Shown: positions 45,697 to 55,820, counted from the stretch's first letter. The stretch: DNA of 64,000 bases from Coprinopsis marcescibilis (GCA_004369085.1 ML210266.1:27771-91770); one strand, 5' to 3'. Numbers and translations are program-made. Notes: a model not told the origin generated them from the letters alone.

Positions 45697-46428
45697 ATGA
45701 ACCTGAAACCCTTGCAAGCGCTCGTGTACTTGGCTTTCGCAACTCTGTCACCTGTGGCTTTGGCGCATGAAAGGTGCGATTCTTCTGATTCAACTCTTCC
45801 TCAGGCTTCAGAGACTAAACCCTCTTCAGACGTGCCACTGTTATTGAAGGATCCTCGGACCTTTCCGCTCGAAACCCCTCCCAAGCTCAAGCGGATCTTG
45901 ACGCGTACTTATCTTTGTTTCTGTTTCCCGCATTCTTGCAGATACTCATCATCAATGATCATCCCACATATTTAGCCGTGGCTTCTCCGACTCCTTAGAC
46001 GATCTCTTTGAACGTGATTTCTCCGACTTTGACTCTATTTATGAACGTGACTTTGACGAGGACCTGAACCTGTGAGTAGTTTTATCTGTGTAACAAGGCA
46101 TGATCTTTTCCCTCTTTTGTTCTAAAACGTCGCAAACAGACGAGAGTTCACTGCTACCCTGAACAGCCTCGGGCTCTCAGTGCGGGATCTGTCTTTGAAC
46201 GATGGGGAGCTGGTATCCCGGATGGAGGAAATCGAAGAGCTTGATCGTCGGCTCTTTGGAATGCCCGGGCTCGGACGGGCGATCAAAATAGGGTACAGAG
46301 CCGCAAAGGGCATCAAGTCAGCTTTCGGAACAGCTGGAGGAGGTGGGGGAACCGGAAAAAGAGCGGGAGGAGCGGTAGGAGGAGGAGGGGGCAGAGGTGG
46401 ACGGAGGACTCATCGCCGTGGCTATTAA
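45697..46428 (+). CDS. Secreted cationic Gly-rich peptide precursor, paralogue 1
   Basis: Four exons (45697-45773, 45830-45904, 45976-46071, 46140-46428) join in frame to 178 residues. Residues 1-23 are a signal peptide (MNLKPLQALVYLAFATLSPV...). Residues 26-118 form an acidic pro-region in which single Arg residues recur about every 10-12 positions (LSARN, LDARGF, FERDF, YERDF, LREF, VRDL). A conserved dibasic site, LDRR at 117-120, precedes a 58-residue cationic C-terminus: a Gly/Ala/Ile/Arg-rich amphipathic segment (LGRAIKIGYRAAKGIKSAF) and a Gly/Arg tail ending RRGY. The paralogue at 53298 keeps signal, exon borders, RR site and tail. I know no described family. The layout suggests Kex2-type processing to a basic peptide, possibly antimicrobial or wall-binding; that is inference. 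Confidence 0.75.
45905..45975 (+). other. GT-AG intron at the position that is GC-AG in paralogue 2
   Basis: A 71-nt intron with donor GTACTT after the codon bases GAC-GC and acceptor ATTTAG. It lies between LDA and RGF. The homologous intron of the second gene has donor GCAAGT after the same five bases. Confidence 0.7.
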
Positions 46429-46645
46429 TAATCAGTGGTGCACATTCCTTATGTTTAAGGTTGCTTCATGCCATGCAATGTCAGACATCCTTGGCCACTT
46501 AGCAATGAAATTTCAAATATGTGTATTCAGTGCTCCGTGGCCAGCCGTAGTCGCAACGAATGATAGTCGATCGATCTCGAATGGGTTGAAAACCCATAAC
46601 TTAGATACCGACCGGATTCTGGGTTATATGGACATCCTAAACCAT

Positions 46646-46717
46646 GTCCCTGTAGCTCAGTGGTAGAGCGTGAGATTGCAAATCTTGAGGCCCCGTGTTC
46701 GAACCACGGCGGGGACT
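46646..46717 (+). tRNA. tRNA-Cys (GCA), copy 2
   Basis: A 72-nt cloverleaf identical to copy 1 but on the plus strand, with acceptor GTCCCTG/CGGGGAC, anticodon GCA in loop TTGCAAA and T-loop TTCGAAC. TCGTTTTTTG follows as a pol III terminator. It lies 217 bp downstream of the peptide-precursor gene and 98 bp before the 3' end of a minus-strand F-box gene. Confidence 0.96.
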
Positions 46718-46815
46718 CGTTTTTTGCCTGTGCTCGTCCTTCTTTCCTTTCAAGATCTTTCGTGCCCTCAACAGTAAGTGTAGTATGATAAGTTGCGCTC
46801 CGTTTGAGCATGTAT

Positions 46816-48444
46816 TCAATTCGAAACACTCTCATAGTCTAAGCAATAAACGATATTTTTATGATGACACACCTCAAGTCCACCAACAGACTCCAAGCGC
46901 TTCTGAACCTCTAACAAAATCCTCGACCTCTGACCTTCTGGGAACTCTAACATTGGATAAAAGGTAGCTGATTGAAGGCAAACACGCACGCGTTTAACTC
47001 CGCTCTTCACCTGGTCCACCAGCACCTTTTGCAAGGCAACCCAAATCCGATCGTCCCAGTTCATCAGGTGCTCCAGGTACATCATATTCCGGTAGTCAAT
47101 GGACAGGACAATGTCACGCAGAGAGCCATGTCCGGGCCTATGCAGTGCGCTGCGCAGAGCGTCAATTGCCCACCACCACCAGCTATCGCTGGCCATCTTG
47201 GTGACGGCATTGTTCTCAATGCCGATCTTCCAGTCGGTGAAATTTAGCTGGAGGGTCTCGAGTTGGTGCAAGCACCCAAGGTCCAACCTGCCCTGTTTAC
47301 TTGGCTTCCAACCATCCTCGATCGCAGTGCTTGCAAGATACCTTACATCAACCGCCAGACGCGTCATTGAGTCTTGGAGGGCAATACACGCATCGTTCAA
47401 TGCTTTAAATGTCTCGGGAGAGGTAGGGCTCAAGTCAATCCGACCGACTTTCCGATGAGCGATCATCTTTAGAAAGGGCGGTTGGTCGGACGAGCCGATG
47501 TTTCCAAGCGCCAGCCACCGAAGCGGAGGAGTATCACCGCGGGTCAAAGACTTCACCGTGCGTGCCGTGCCCCGCTGCGCAACTGAGGCGAGATTACAGG
47601 TCCGCACAACCATCGCTGGGGTGGCGGCGAAGACAAAGCTTGGGATGTTTAGCAGACCTGACATATGGACGATCTTCAGGCGCTTACCCCTCAACACCTC
47701 CACCAAGGCACTTCTCAGAGGGTGCTTGAATTTACCCCAATCTGGGAAAATTCTGCATATGGGCAGGTGTCCGAGTTCAACTACCTGCACGTTAGGGGCG
47801 AGGCGGAGGATCCCGGGGAGGTGGATCGTCTCGGTGTGATCTGGGTCGTGCCAGCTGACGTTTCTCTCCCATTGTGTGATCATGTCCTCCTCCTTCAGGC
47901 TGTAGTTTGGCCAGTGTAGCTCGAGAGGAATACAATTGCTGTCTTGCTCAGGCGTTTTGTGCATTTCTATGTCGTCTTCAGCTGTGATTCCCATAGAGTC
48001 CAAAGGCACTCGAGGGACTGCATCCCGCTCAAAACGGTCTTCCTTGCTTAAAGGACTTGTCATCTGCTCGCCTAAATAGCCTCCACTGCTATGTTCGCTC
48101 AGCCTACTCCACCTCAGCCTCCCATCTTGCTCTATCGAATCCCTCAGCATCTGGATAGCACGCACATACTCACCAAGCATTGGCCGTTCTGAAAGGGTCC
48201 GGTAGAGTAGACTTATGCGTCTATCGCATTGATGTAAGTCGACAGATAGGTTGAGCTTGAGTGTATGGTACAGCACGCGGTGGGCGTGGGGTTGGAATGG
48301 CTTTATGTAGGTTAGGGAAAGGAGGGTCTGGGTGTCGGTCGCTGCGTAGTCGATTATCTCCTTCCAGATTTCATTGGGGAGTGATTGGGTGAGAAAAGAA
48401 GCAAAATGAACTCTCAGGAATTTGGTAGTGCTGCCAGTAGACAT
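46816..48444 (-). CDS. F-box-type protein, second family
   Basis: Single-exon gene of 542 residues from the ATG at 48444. The F-box-like segment lies at about residues 17-60: LTQSLPNEIWKEIIDYAATD, then LLSLTYIKPFQPHAHRVLYH. A charged, probably disordered region follows, and then a long C-terminal part with leucine-rich-like blocks (PGILRLAPNVQVVELGHLPI, LKIVHMSGLLNIPSFVFAAT, QLETLQLNFTDWKIG) ending DYESVSN. It lacks the N-terminal coiled coil and the IFQI block of family 1, so it is a separate F-box lineage. The start was moved to the ATG at 48444 because the frame opens with a GTG at 48465. Confidence 0.7.
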   Translation of the reverse strand: MSTGSTTKFLRVHFASFLTQSLPNEIWKEIIDYAATDTQTLLSLTYIKPFQPHAHRVLYHTLKLNLSVDLHQCDRRISLLYRTLSERPMLGEYVRAIQMLRDSIEQDGRLRWSRLSEHSSGGYLGEQMTSPLSKEDRFERDAVPRVPLDSMGITAEDDIEMHKTPEQDSNCIPLELHWPNYSLKEEDMITQWERNVSWHDPDHTETIHLPGILRLAPNVQVVELGHLPICRIFPDWGKFKHPLRSALVEVLRGKRLKIVHMSGLLNIPSFVFAATPAMVVRTCNLASVAQRGTARTVKSLTRGDTPPLRWLALGNIGSSDQPPFLKMIAHRKVGRIDLSPTSPETFKALNDACIALQDSMTRLAVDVRYLASTAIEDGWKPSKQGRLDLGCLHQLETLQLNFTDWKIGIENNAVTKMASDSWWWWAIDALRSALHRPGHGSLRDIVLSIDYRNMMYLEHLMNWDDRIWVALQKVLVDQVKSGVKRVRVCLQSATFYPMLEFPEGQRSRILLEVQKRLESVGGLEVCHHKNIVYCLDYESVSN

Positions 48445-49562
48445 GCTCGAATCTGAGTGGTTCACTGATGATTTAGATAAATGACTGAGTTTGGTGCCGA
48501 GTTTGAGATGAAAATCGATGCTGATGGACGCATGTACTTATAGGATTGCTACCAGTGCATCGAATAGGAGGTACAAGCGCGCTTGGGTCACTCGTGCACT
48601 GCTTCAAGGACCTCTGGGGTGCCTCCATTCCATCCGGGCCCTCTAGCAACTGGCTGCGTTGACAACAAGGCGCTGAGGCCTAATTGTCCTTTGTGATGGT
48701 CCAACCTCCGGCATGGTAGCAACATTGCATGTGTAGACTCTTCGCGCAGTACGACTCAGCAACCCGTTGTGGGTATGCGGCCATATCACCACTCCCGAAT
48801 CATCCCTTCCCACTAACCTCGAGTCAGGTACTATACTATCCCCCTAAACTGACCTTGCTTGACACAGCGCTTGTGTCGCCTTTACAGCGCTTCACGACAA
48901 ATCAAGCAGACGACTTCGGCGGGGAAGCTAGGGAGACTCAGCTGCCGAGTGTGTGGGCAGTTAGATATACACGCACATCCTCCTTTACACCCATGTCAAG
49001 CTTCCGGCTTCAAAATGGGTTTTCCACTTGTGCTGGCAGTTTGATGCAGTCCGTCTCATGGACGGGAAGGGCGCTTTTGGGGAAAGATATTCGCGAGTCG
49101 CCGAGGATTCAGGAAGGGTGTGGTAAAGATCGACTTGGAGGTGCGGGAGGCCAGTGGCTTGTGACGTGGTGAATTGGTTATAGTATATACTATGTAGATT
49201 ATCATCCATCGGCGATCGCCTACAAGTCCATACGAGACTTTATGTCTTTCAATATCATAATTGCCATTGTCATTAACATACCTGATATCTGACATATCAC
49301 CCTTAACGTCCCTCACCATCTTCTCAACGGGCCTCTCCAAGTCCAGTCGCACAGCCTACTGCCCATATAACCTGACCTACAGCATAGCGACAACTCCCCA
49401 CCCCTCACACAACTCGACCGAAGAGCCAAAAAGATGTTACATTGGAATCATTCACGTACATTGATTTACTTCTACCTCGGGATACCAATTGCCTTGCCTC
49501 GCCCATCACCCCTGACCGCCCCTCGCACACCAAACCCAACGCCAAACCCACATCACACCCCC
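48445..49562. other. Intergenic, nothing recognised
   Basis: About 1.1 kb containing the F-box promoter and the ATG7 3' flank. A + frame at 48729-49172 starts with ATG (147 codons) but has no recognisable content. I do not call it a gene. Confidence 0.45.
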
Positions 49563-52500
49563 CTAGAAATCATCCGCCTCCTCGTCCCATTCCACAGCCT
49601 CCAACGCCGCCTCCCCCTCCTTCGCAAGCTCATCCAGCCCACTCAACCGCTCCAAATACCCCTGATCATTAAACGCCTCCAGCAGCATCCCGAACCCGTC
49701 TTTCTCGTATGCTTCGAGGACCTGCGATGGGTATGGATGTTAGTTGGGGTTTGGGTGTGGGTTAGAGGGAGGTCAGAGGGAGGAATGTGGAATGTGGAAC
49801 GGAGATTCAAAAACACAAAACGCAAAACACCACGCGAAACACCTCTCTGCCTCCCCCCAAAAAAACTACTCCAACACTCCTCTCTCCAAAAAAAAAAAAA
49901 AACAAAAAACACTCACAGCCTCACTACACCCCGTACACCGCCCAAACCCATCCCCAACGAGGTTCAAATTCCGGAACTGCGCAAGGAACCCGCGGATCTG
50001 GTGCGGCACCACCCCGAGCACGCTCTCGCCCTGCTCCGCGTAGGATTGGGTCGGGTGCAAATCGCTGTTGGGCGCGGGCGGGGAGGCGTGGTTTCTATAG
50101 AGAGAGAGAGAGAGGAGGGGGTGTTAGTTTGGGTTTTTTGGAGGGGGTGGGGTGGAGGGTTGGAATGGGTAGATAGTGCGAGGGTAGTGGGTAGAAGGTA
50201 GAGGGTTGGTCGAAAAAAAACACCAAACTCACCCTTCCGGATGCTGCAAAATCGACGTCAACAGCTCCACAGCAGTCGCAGCCGCAATGGGCGCAAGCCC
50301 AGGTCTGGTGACCGTACACATCTGGTCGAGCGTGCGGTCTGTCAAGGACTGCAGGGGGAAAGGGTTGTCAGTTGTGAATTGCGCGATAAATGCGATAAAA
50401 GCAATAAAAGCAATGAAAGCACTGAAAGAATGCCAGAAAGGCGGTGGTTGCACCGTGATCACCGCCTATTCCAAGGACGGATGCTGCCAGTCGACTGGTG
50501 GAGGGACAGGGCATCGAGAACGGAGAAAGGCGAAACACCAAACACCGAACACCAAACACCAAACACGAAAGAAGAACGTCGAGCGTCGAGTGTCAGGTCA
50601 AAATACAGACGACGAAACACCCCCACCCAACCCCCAACCACCCAAACCATTCAAACCCAAACCCGCACCCGCACCACCCGCACCCAAAACCTTCACCCAC
50701 ACCCCAACCCAAAAAACCAAAAAAAAGAAAAGAAAAACTCACATCACTAGGAGCAACAATATCATTACAATAATAACACCCCAGCCTCCTCCCGCCCTCC
50801 TTCACATCCCGCGCTCGCACCCCATGGCGCATGACTAAAAAGGTATCGAAACCTAACGCAGCGTTGATCACTATCTGTGAGTGTTGTTAGTGAGTGGGTT
50901 TGAGGGGTGAAGATGAACATGAACATGGTGCCCAAGGCGCATGGTGGTGCACCACCAGCACGACCACCCTATGACCGCCACAAAACCAAAACCAAAACAA
51001 AACAAAAAACAAAAAACTCACCTTTCCCCGACTCGCACCCAAAACAGTCGGCAACCATCGACTTTCCCTGGAATCCATGAGCAGGAACACAGCATCGTGG
51101 CTCTCCACGAGCTCTTCGAGCTTGCGCACGCTCGCTTTGGCCTCGGCGAGTGCGGTGGGGTTAGTGGGTGAGATGGGGTGGCCGGGCATGGGGATGGAGA
51201 GCGTGTGGCCGGTCGCGTTCTGTACGAGGGAGAGGGTGGTTAGTTATTTTTCGTGGGAGCGGGATGGGATGGAATGGGATGGGGAACACTCACAATCCCG
51301 GGATAAATCTTCTTCAACCTCTCCGCAGCACACTCGGCCTTGGGCTTGCCCCCATCCAAGCAATCCTCAAACTCAAACAGCGGCTGGCGCACAGGGTTGG
51401 AGAACGAGACACGGGAAGAGTCCACGAGCGTGATCGTGCGTACGCCCCAGCCCTACACGTACACGTATTAGCAAGCTACACCCAAAACGCACGCAAGGAC
51501 AGACAGACCATCAAGCTCCGGGCGACATAGCACCCCAGGGTCCCGGCACCAAGCAGCAAGCACCTGGCACCGGACACCTTTTCGAGGTCGAGCGCGGGCA
51601 AGATGCGCCACCGCATCAGCTTCAGATTCAGATCCACAGCCTGCGCCGCCAGCCTAGCGTTATCCCATCAGCGTGCGGCCGTGGAAAGCAACGAGGAACG
51701 AGGAACGCACCGAGTGGGATCCATCATCGGCGCCAGGTCCGCGACACGCGCACCGAGCTTGCCCTGGGGGTTGCGTTCCCAGCCTACCGCGCTGGGTCTG
51801 TCTGTGGTGGTGGAGGGGAGTGGGGCGGGGAGGGAGACGGTGCCGAGCTGGCTGCTGGTGAGATCGCGCCATCGGAGGACCTGGACGGAGGTGGTGTGTG
51901 CGGGGTAGAGGGCGCGGAGGTATGCGAGCAGGTTGCGCAGGGGCCAGCCGGGGTTGACGGGGTCCGCGGAGGGGTCGATGAACCCTACGATGCGCTGCGG
52001 TGTGGTTGGTGGTGGGTTAGGTGAGAGAGATGAGGGAGGAAAGACACACCTCGTGCGCGGGGACACTGGCAAAGAACGCCTCGTACTCTTCGATCGCGCC
52101 GACTTTGCCCTGCTTGCTGACGACGAAGAACTGCCGGTCGGCGTGCACCTGCCCGTCGATTGATGCCAGCTGCGCGGGGTTAGCAGAGTGGTGAGATTGG
52201 AGGGCTCGCACGGACCTGGTCAGCGCTGAACACCGTGCGTACGTTCTTCCACCCGTCGGCCTCGATCTCCCACGCCGGCTTGGACACAAACGCAGGAAAG
52301 GCGAACCAGTAGTAGTACTTGTACTTCTTCAGGTCCGCATACGAAATCAGAAAGAACCGCGTCAGCTGCTTTGCAGAGCGCGATGCCACGATCGACTGCC
52401 AGATTTCCTGCGCCTCGTCGTTGAACAGCTTGTTCTTGTCCGCGTTCTTGAACTCTTCAATCGTGTTGAAGTTTTTGAAGCTGCCGGTGGCGTAGACCGT

Positions 52501-52755
52501 TCTTGTTGCGCCGTGCTGCCCTGCTGCTGTGTCTGCCCCGCCTGCAAAGCTCTCGCCGTCGACACTGAAGCTGGCATTCATCACGATGTCCTGCCCTGTC
52601 TCGCGGTCGTGCACGCTGCGTCCGGGGCCGTAGCTCCCGCTGATCCCTACTGGCGCATCGTCCAGCCGTAGCACGTCGATCTTGAGATCGGTCAGCTTGT
52701 GCCAAAAGGCTGGCGAGACCACCGAGGAGAACGGTGCGAACTGGAGGATGGGCAT
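49563..52755 (-). CDS. ATG7: Autophagy E1-like activating enzyme ATG7
   Basis: Cytosolic E1 that activates ATG12 and ATG8 and hands them to ATG10 and ATG3 in autophagy. About ten exons assemble. The N-terminal domain starts at the ATG at 52755 ([20 protein letters not shown]) and includes [19 protein letters not shown] and [20 protein letters not shown]. The adenylation domain follows, with the nucleotide motif [42 protein letters not shown] and [15 protein letters not shown]. The catalytic Cys is in [20 protein letters not shown], and [11 protein letters not shown] is upstream of it. The C-terminus ([20 protein letters not shown] ... DEEADDF) matches the ATG3/ATG10-interacting tail. All hallmark residues are present. 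Intron sizes are unusual here: most are 50-100 nt but the one before the catalytic-Cys exon is close to 400 nt and low in complexity. Coding GC is higher than in neighbouring genes. Confidence 0.95.
50349..50742 (-). repeat. Low-complexity large intron of ATG7
   Basis: The intron separating the exon ending NDIVAPSD from the exon with the catalytic Cys is about 394 nt, several times the local norm. On the + strand it holds A/C-rich runs such as ACCAAACACCGAACACC, repeated with a 7-nt period near 50538-50570, and long CCCAAACC-type tracts near 50630-50720. Similar A/C-rich sequence fills other ATG7 introns. Confidence 0.5.
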
Positions 52756-52961
52756 CGATCGTGTCGGATTGCTGAGGTGCGATGTCGTTACGATTCGTTA
52801 GAGATGAGGGTTGATGAAGAGTCTAGCTCTTGATTGCGGTGAGGATGATGACTGGTCGAGTCAGAGCATGCATTAGGCTGTCTGCGCTGTCCAGACGCGA
52901 CGACGACGCGCAGGGTTCAAGGGTGTTGTGTCTTGGATTGAGTACACAGGCTGATAGTATC

Positions 52962-53033
52962 GTCTCCTTAGCTCAGTGGTAGAGCGTGAGATTGCAAATC
53001 TTGAGGCCCCGTGTTCGAACCACGGAGGGGACT
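52962..53033 (+). tRNA. tRNA-Cys (GCA), copy 3
   Basis: A 72-nt cloverleaf with the same body as copies 1 and 2 and the same GCA anticodon. The acceptor stem differs: GTCTCCT pairs with AGGGGAC. Compared with GTCCCTG/CGGGGAC, pair 7-66 has changed from G-C to U-A by matched substitutions, pair 6-67 from U-G to C-G and pair 4-69 from C-G to U-G, so folding is kept. A T6 tract follows directly. It lies 265 bp beyond the 3' end of peptide-precursor paralogue 2 and points towards it. Confidence 0.95.
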
Positions 53034-53297
53034 CGTTTTTTGCTTCTTTTCTTCTGAATCTGGATCAGTCATATCGTAAATCCCCGAACAACAGAATTGT
53101 TCATTATTCCTTTCATTAAAGCCCTGCAGTATGCCGTGTGCCCCGCCCTCCCTGTTATTGACTGATCTCTCAAAGCCAACCCCGTCTTGCAGGCTTAGCA
53201 GCGTAGGGCACTCAGACATTCAGATTTTAAATACTTGTCAGCACAATTAAATAAGACATGCGTCAACAACAACAACAACGAGCTCTGATTATCATGG

Positions 53298-54021
53298 TTA
53301 ATAACCCCCCCGCCCACCACGTCCACCGCGCCTGCCTCCTCCTCCTCCTCCTCCCCCTCCTCCTCCGCCACCATTTCTGTACGCCGATCTAATAGCCCGT
53401 CCAGCCCGATACCCGCGCTTGAGCGCGCGCCCAAGCCCAGGCCTCCCCAAAAGCCGCCGCTCGAGCTCCTCGATGTCCTCCATCCGCGTTATCAGCCCTT
53501 CGTCCTCCAGTGGCAGGTCGCGCACGGAGAGCCCCAGGCTGTTGAGTGTTGCTGTGAATTCTCGGCTTGGGTTGTAAGGCATGTGAGAGGTGTGTGAGGG
53601 GTGGGGTAAGGGAGGGGGGAGGTGGGGGGTACTCACAGGTCTAGATCCTCGCTAAAATCAACGTCGCGTTCGTAGTATGTGGAGTCGATGTCGGGGAATT
53701 CGCGCTCGGAGATGTCGTCTAGGATGTCAGAGGAAAAGTCTCGCCTGTAGTGAGTGAAAGTAAGTCTGGAGTCTGGAAGCTTATGAAGGATACTTGCGCG
53801 TCAAAGTCGAGTGTCTCTCGGGCGCCGAGGTCGGAGGCGTCACTTATATCTGTTGAGCGTCTGGAATCCCGGTATTAGAAATTAAGATACGAGGGGCAGT
53901 GGGAGTATGGACTTGGAATTTGGATTGGAAAGACGTACCGTTCTAGGAACCCCAAGGCTGTAGGCGTAAATGCCAGGGTAATGCTAATGCAGAGCAGTGC
54001 GCGGAGGGACTTCAAGTTCAT
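53298..54021 (-). CDS. Secreted cationic Gly-rich peptide precursor, paralogue 2
   Basis: Four exons (54021-53939, 53860-53798, 53744-53637, 53565-53298) give 173 residues in frame. The signal peptide MNLKSLRALLCISITLAF... is followed by an acidic pro-region of about 90 residues with recurring Arg (LGARE, FDARDF, SEREF, YERDV, LREF, VRDL). A conserved block, REFTATLNSLGLSVRDL, is nearly identical to paralogue 1. The dibasic site LERR (119-122) precedes a cationic 51-residue C-terminus (GRPGLGRALKRGYRAGRAIR then SAYR) and a Gly13 run ending GGRGGY. The exon borders match paralogue 1, but intron 2 uses a GC donor. The tail is more basic and its Gly run longer than in paralogue 1. Function unknown; processing to a secreted basic peptide is inferred. 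Confidence 0.75.
53745..53797 (-). other. GC-AG intron
   Basis: A 53-nt intron with donor GCAAGT and acceptor CTACAG. The only nearby GT donor would put a stop codon in the next exon, whereas the GC donor restores DFDARDFSSD in frame and at the same position as the GT-AG intron in paralogue 1. GCAAGT is the classic consensus for GC donors. Confidence 0.7.
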
Positions 54022-55166
54022 CTCGGGGAGCAGGATAGTGTATGGATCATCCGACGCTGGGTCTTGGATATTTTATCGTACGCCACCAATGGTCTAGTTT
54101 ACATGTGTACATGATTTGCTAGGGATTGCGATCAACAACGCACTGCCGTTTCGTAAACCGGTTGAAATTGTATGCGGTGATGATCATGATAATGATCGAT
54201 TACCATATGCCGTCAGGCTTCTACCTAGGACGTCGGAAGAAGATGGGCAAGAATGGGCGCTCAAGAAGCCTGCGCTAAATAGCTACTATCTGATATTAGG
54301 TATACCATAGCATGATGTGGGCGAATTCCTTCTCAAGTTCGTGGACACAGCCCTTTCGCAGCCAAGTCTTAAACAGAATGCTGCCATCCCAACGACGGGA
54401 ATTGAGTTAGTAAGGAAGGAAGTAAGGAAGTATACAGATACCCGACGTCGCATCAAGCGCCCATGGCGGGCTATAATTGAATTAGCATAGATCCCCGCCA
54501 CATATCAGTAATCAGCATCAAGAAGATGATACGGAGTTACTTCACGTACTTGAAGCTATGTATGTGCTTACTGATACAGAAAGAGAACATCGCACCTTGC
54601 GGGGTTTTCGAACGAGTCACCCAAGGGAAGACTGTGCTTATTAACACTGGCGAATAACGGCTACTCATAGGGAGTACTGGGAGCCTTTGATGCACGTGTG
54701 TTCCAGCCTGCTCAGGTTATTGCATTCGCTATTTCGAGAATCGCGACTCGGAGCTGGTGGGACTTTGAAAGCTATGCGGTGGAAACAGCTCCGAGCGGTC
54801 TGTGGAGCAACGTTCCAGGCTCCAGGCTCCAGCTACAGCGGCAGTTTGACAGTTGCACGATGTCGCGGCCATGTGAACTTGGTATTAGTATTTGATACAC
54901 CACCACGCAGTAATCAAACTCTCTTGTCTAACTAATACCCTACTCAAGTCTCAGTGCAGGCTTCCGGGTTCACCGTGACAGACCTCTGCCACGTCTGAGT
55001 GGAAGTTATATCAAAATTCTCATTCAACACAAGCACAAAGGTGAACAGTTAATCCGCGTAGTAGTCGAGTACGCTATTATTACGATGTTAAAGTCGGCAT
55101 CCATAGTCCCAGAAACGACTCCTTAACGTTGGGTACTGCATCAGGATTCAGTATGGTCCGCGTGAC
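54022..55166. other. Intergenic, nothing recognised
   Basis: Spacer of about 1.1 kb with the promoter of paralogue 2. A short tandem repeat, CCAGGCTCCAGGCTCCAG, lies near 54818-54835. No gene recognised. Confidence 0.45.
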
Positions 55167-55820
55167 TCAGAGCCCAGCTGGACAATGTCCAACGAACGAT
55201 CCCGGTTCCACGTGCATAACTGCACCGGGCGGCAGTGCCAGCGCCATCTGCGGCCCCGATTCAATTGGGAATCGGCGGCGAAGATACGAAGGGCGAGCCC
55301 TCGGGAGGGCGCCTAAGGGAGCAGGGGGTGGACACGCTGGTAAGACCCCAGCGGCGAGGCTGTCGTCGTACCCCGGCGGACGGGTGTGTGTGGTACAGCT
55401 CGAGTAGCTTGGGGGTACACCGTGCGCGGGCGTGTATTCTGTGATGGACGCGTAGGATGGGGGCCGCTCTGGGGTGGTGTGGCATAGTGCAATGCGCAAG
55501 CGTGTGTCGGTGGTGGAGCCACTTTGACCGTGATGGCGCGTGCTACCACTGTTACTCGGAGTTGAAGTTGTAGTTGGAGCGCGTGCGTGGAATGTCTGTG
55601 ATTGAGCAGTAGCACCCGCTTCTGTGAGCTGAGGAGGGGTGGTTAGTACCCTTCTTTATTCCACTCCTGGTTGTGTCGTGCGACGTTGGGGGTGAGGATT
55701 CAGGATGGTACGTACACGGTGGCACAGCCAGGCGCCATATCCAACCAACATGAGACTGATGAGAAAGCATCCAGCGATTTCTCGTAGCTCCGAGTCCTGT
55801 CCTACATTTAGACAAATCAT
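55167..55820 (-). CDS. Small single-pass membrane protein with three PPxY motifs
   Basis: Two exons (55820-55716 and 55628-55167) give 188 residues. A very short N-terminus leads into one transmembrane segment at about 14-33 (EIAGCFLISLMLVGYGAWL). The rest is a Ser/Thr/Pro-rich, probably cytosolic region with three WW-binding motifs within about 35 residues: ERPPSYASI, GVPPSYSS and RPPGYDDS. One-helix proteins with clustered PPxY motifs act in yeast (Bsd2, Ear1, Ssh4 and similar) as adaptors that recruit the HECT ubiquitin ligase Rsp5 to membrane cargo. That role is inferred from layout only. An earlier exon is possible because no classical signal peptide precedes the helix. Confidence 0.6.

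Noticed and set aside
46527..46835. Open frame encoding a HGASRFAISRSTTELQG-type sequence
   Set aside because: This is the antisense translation of the tRNA-Cys gene; the same phantom peptide appears at all three tRNA copies.
48729..49172. 147-codon + strand frame starting with ATG
   Set aside because: No domain, no secretion signal and no splice context; a frame of this length occurs by chance in this GC range.
49434..50201. 255-codon + strand frame
   Set aside because: It runs across ATG7 exons and introns on the opposite strand and has biased composition from the A/C-rich introns.
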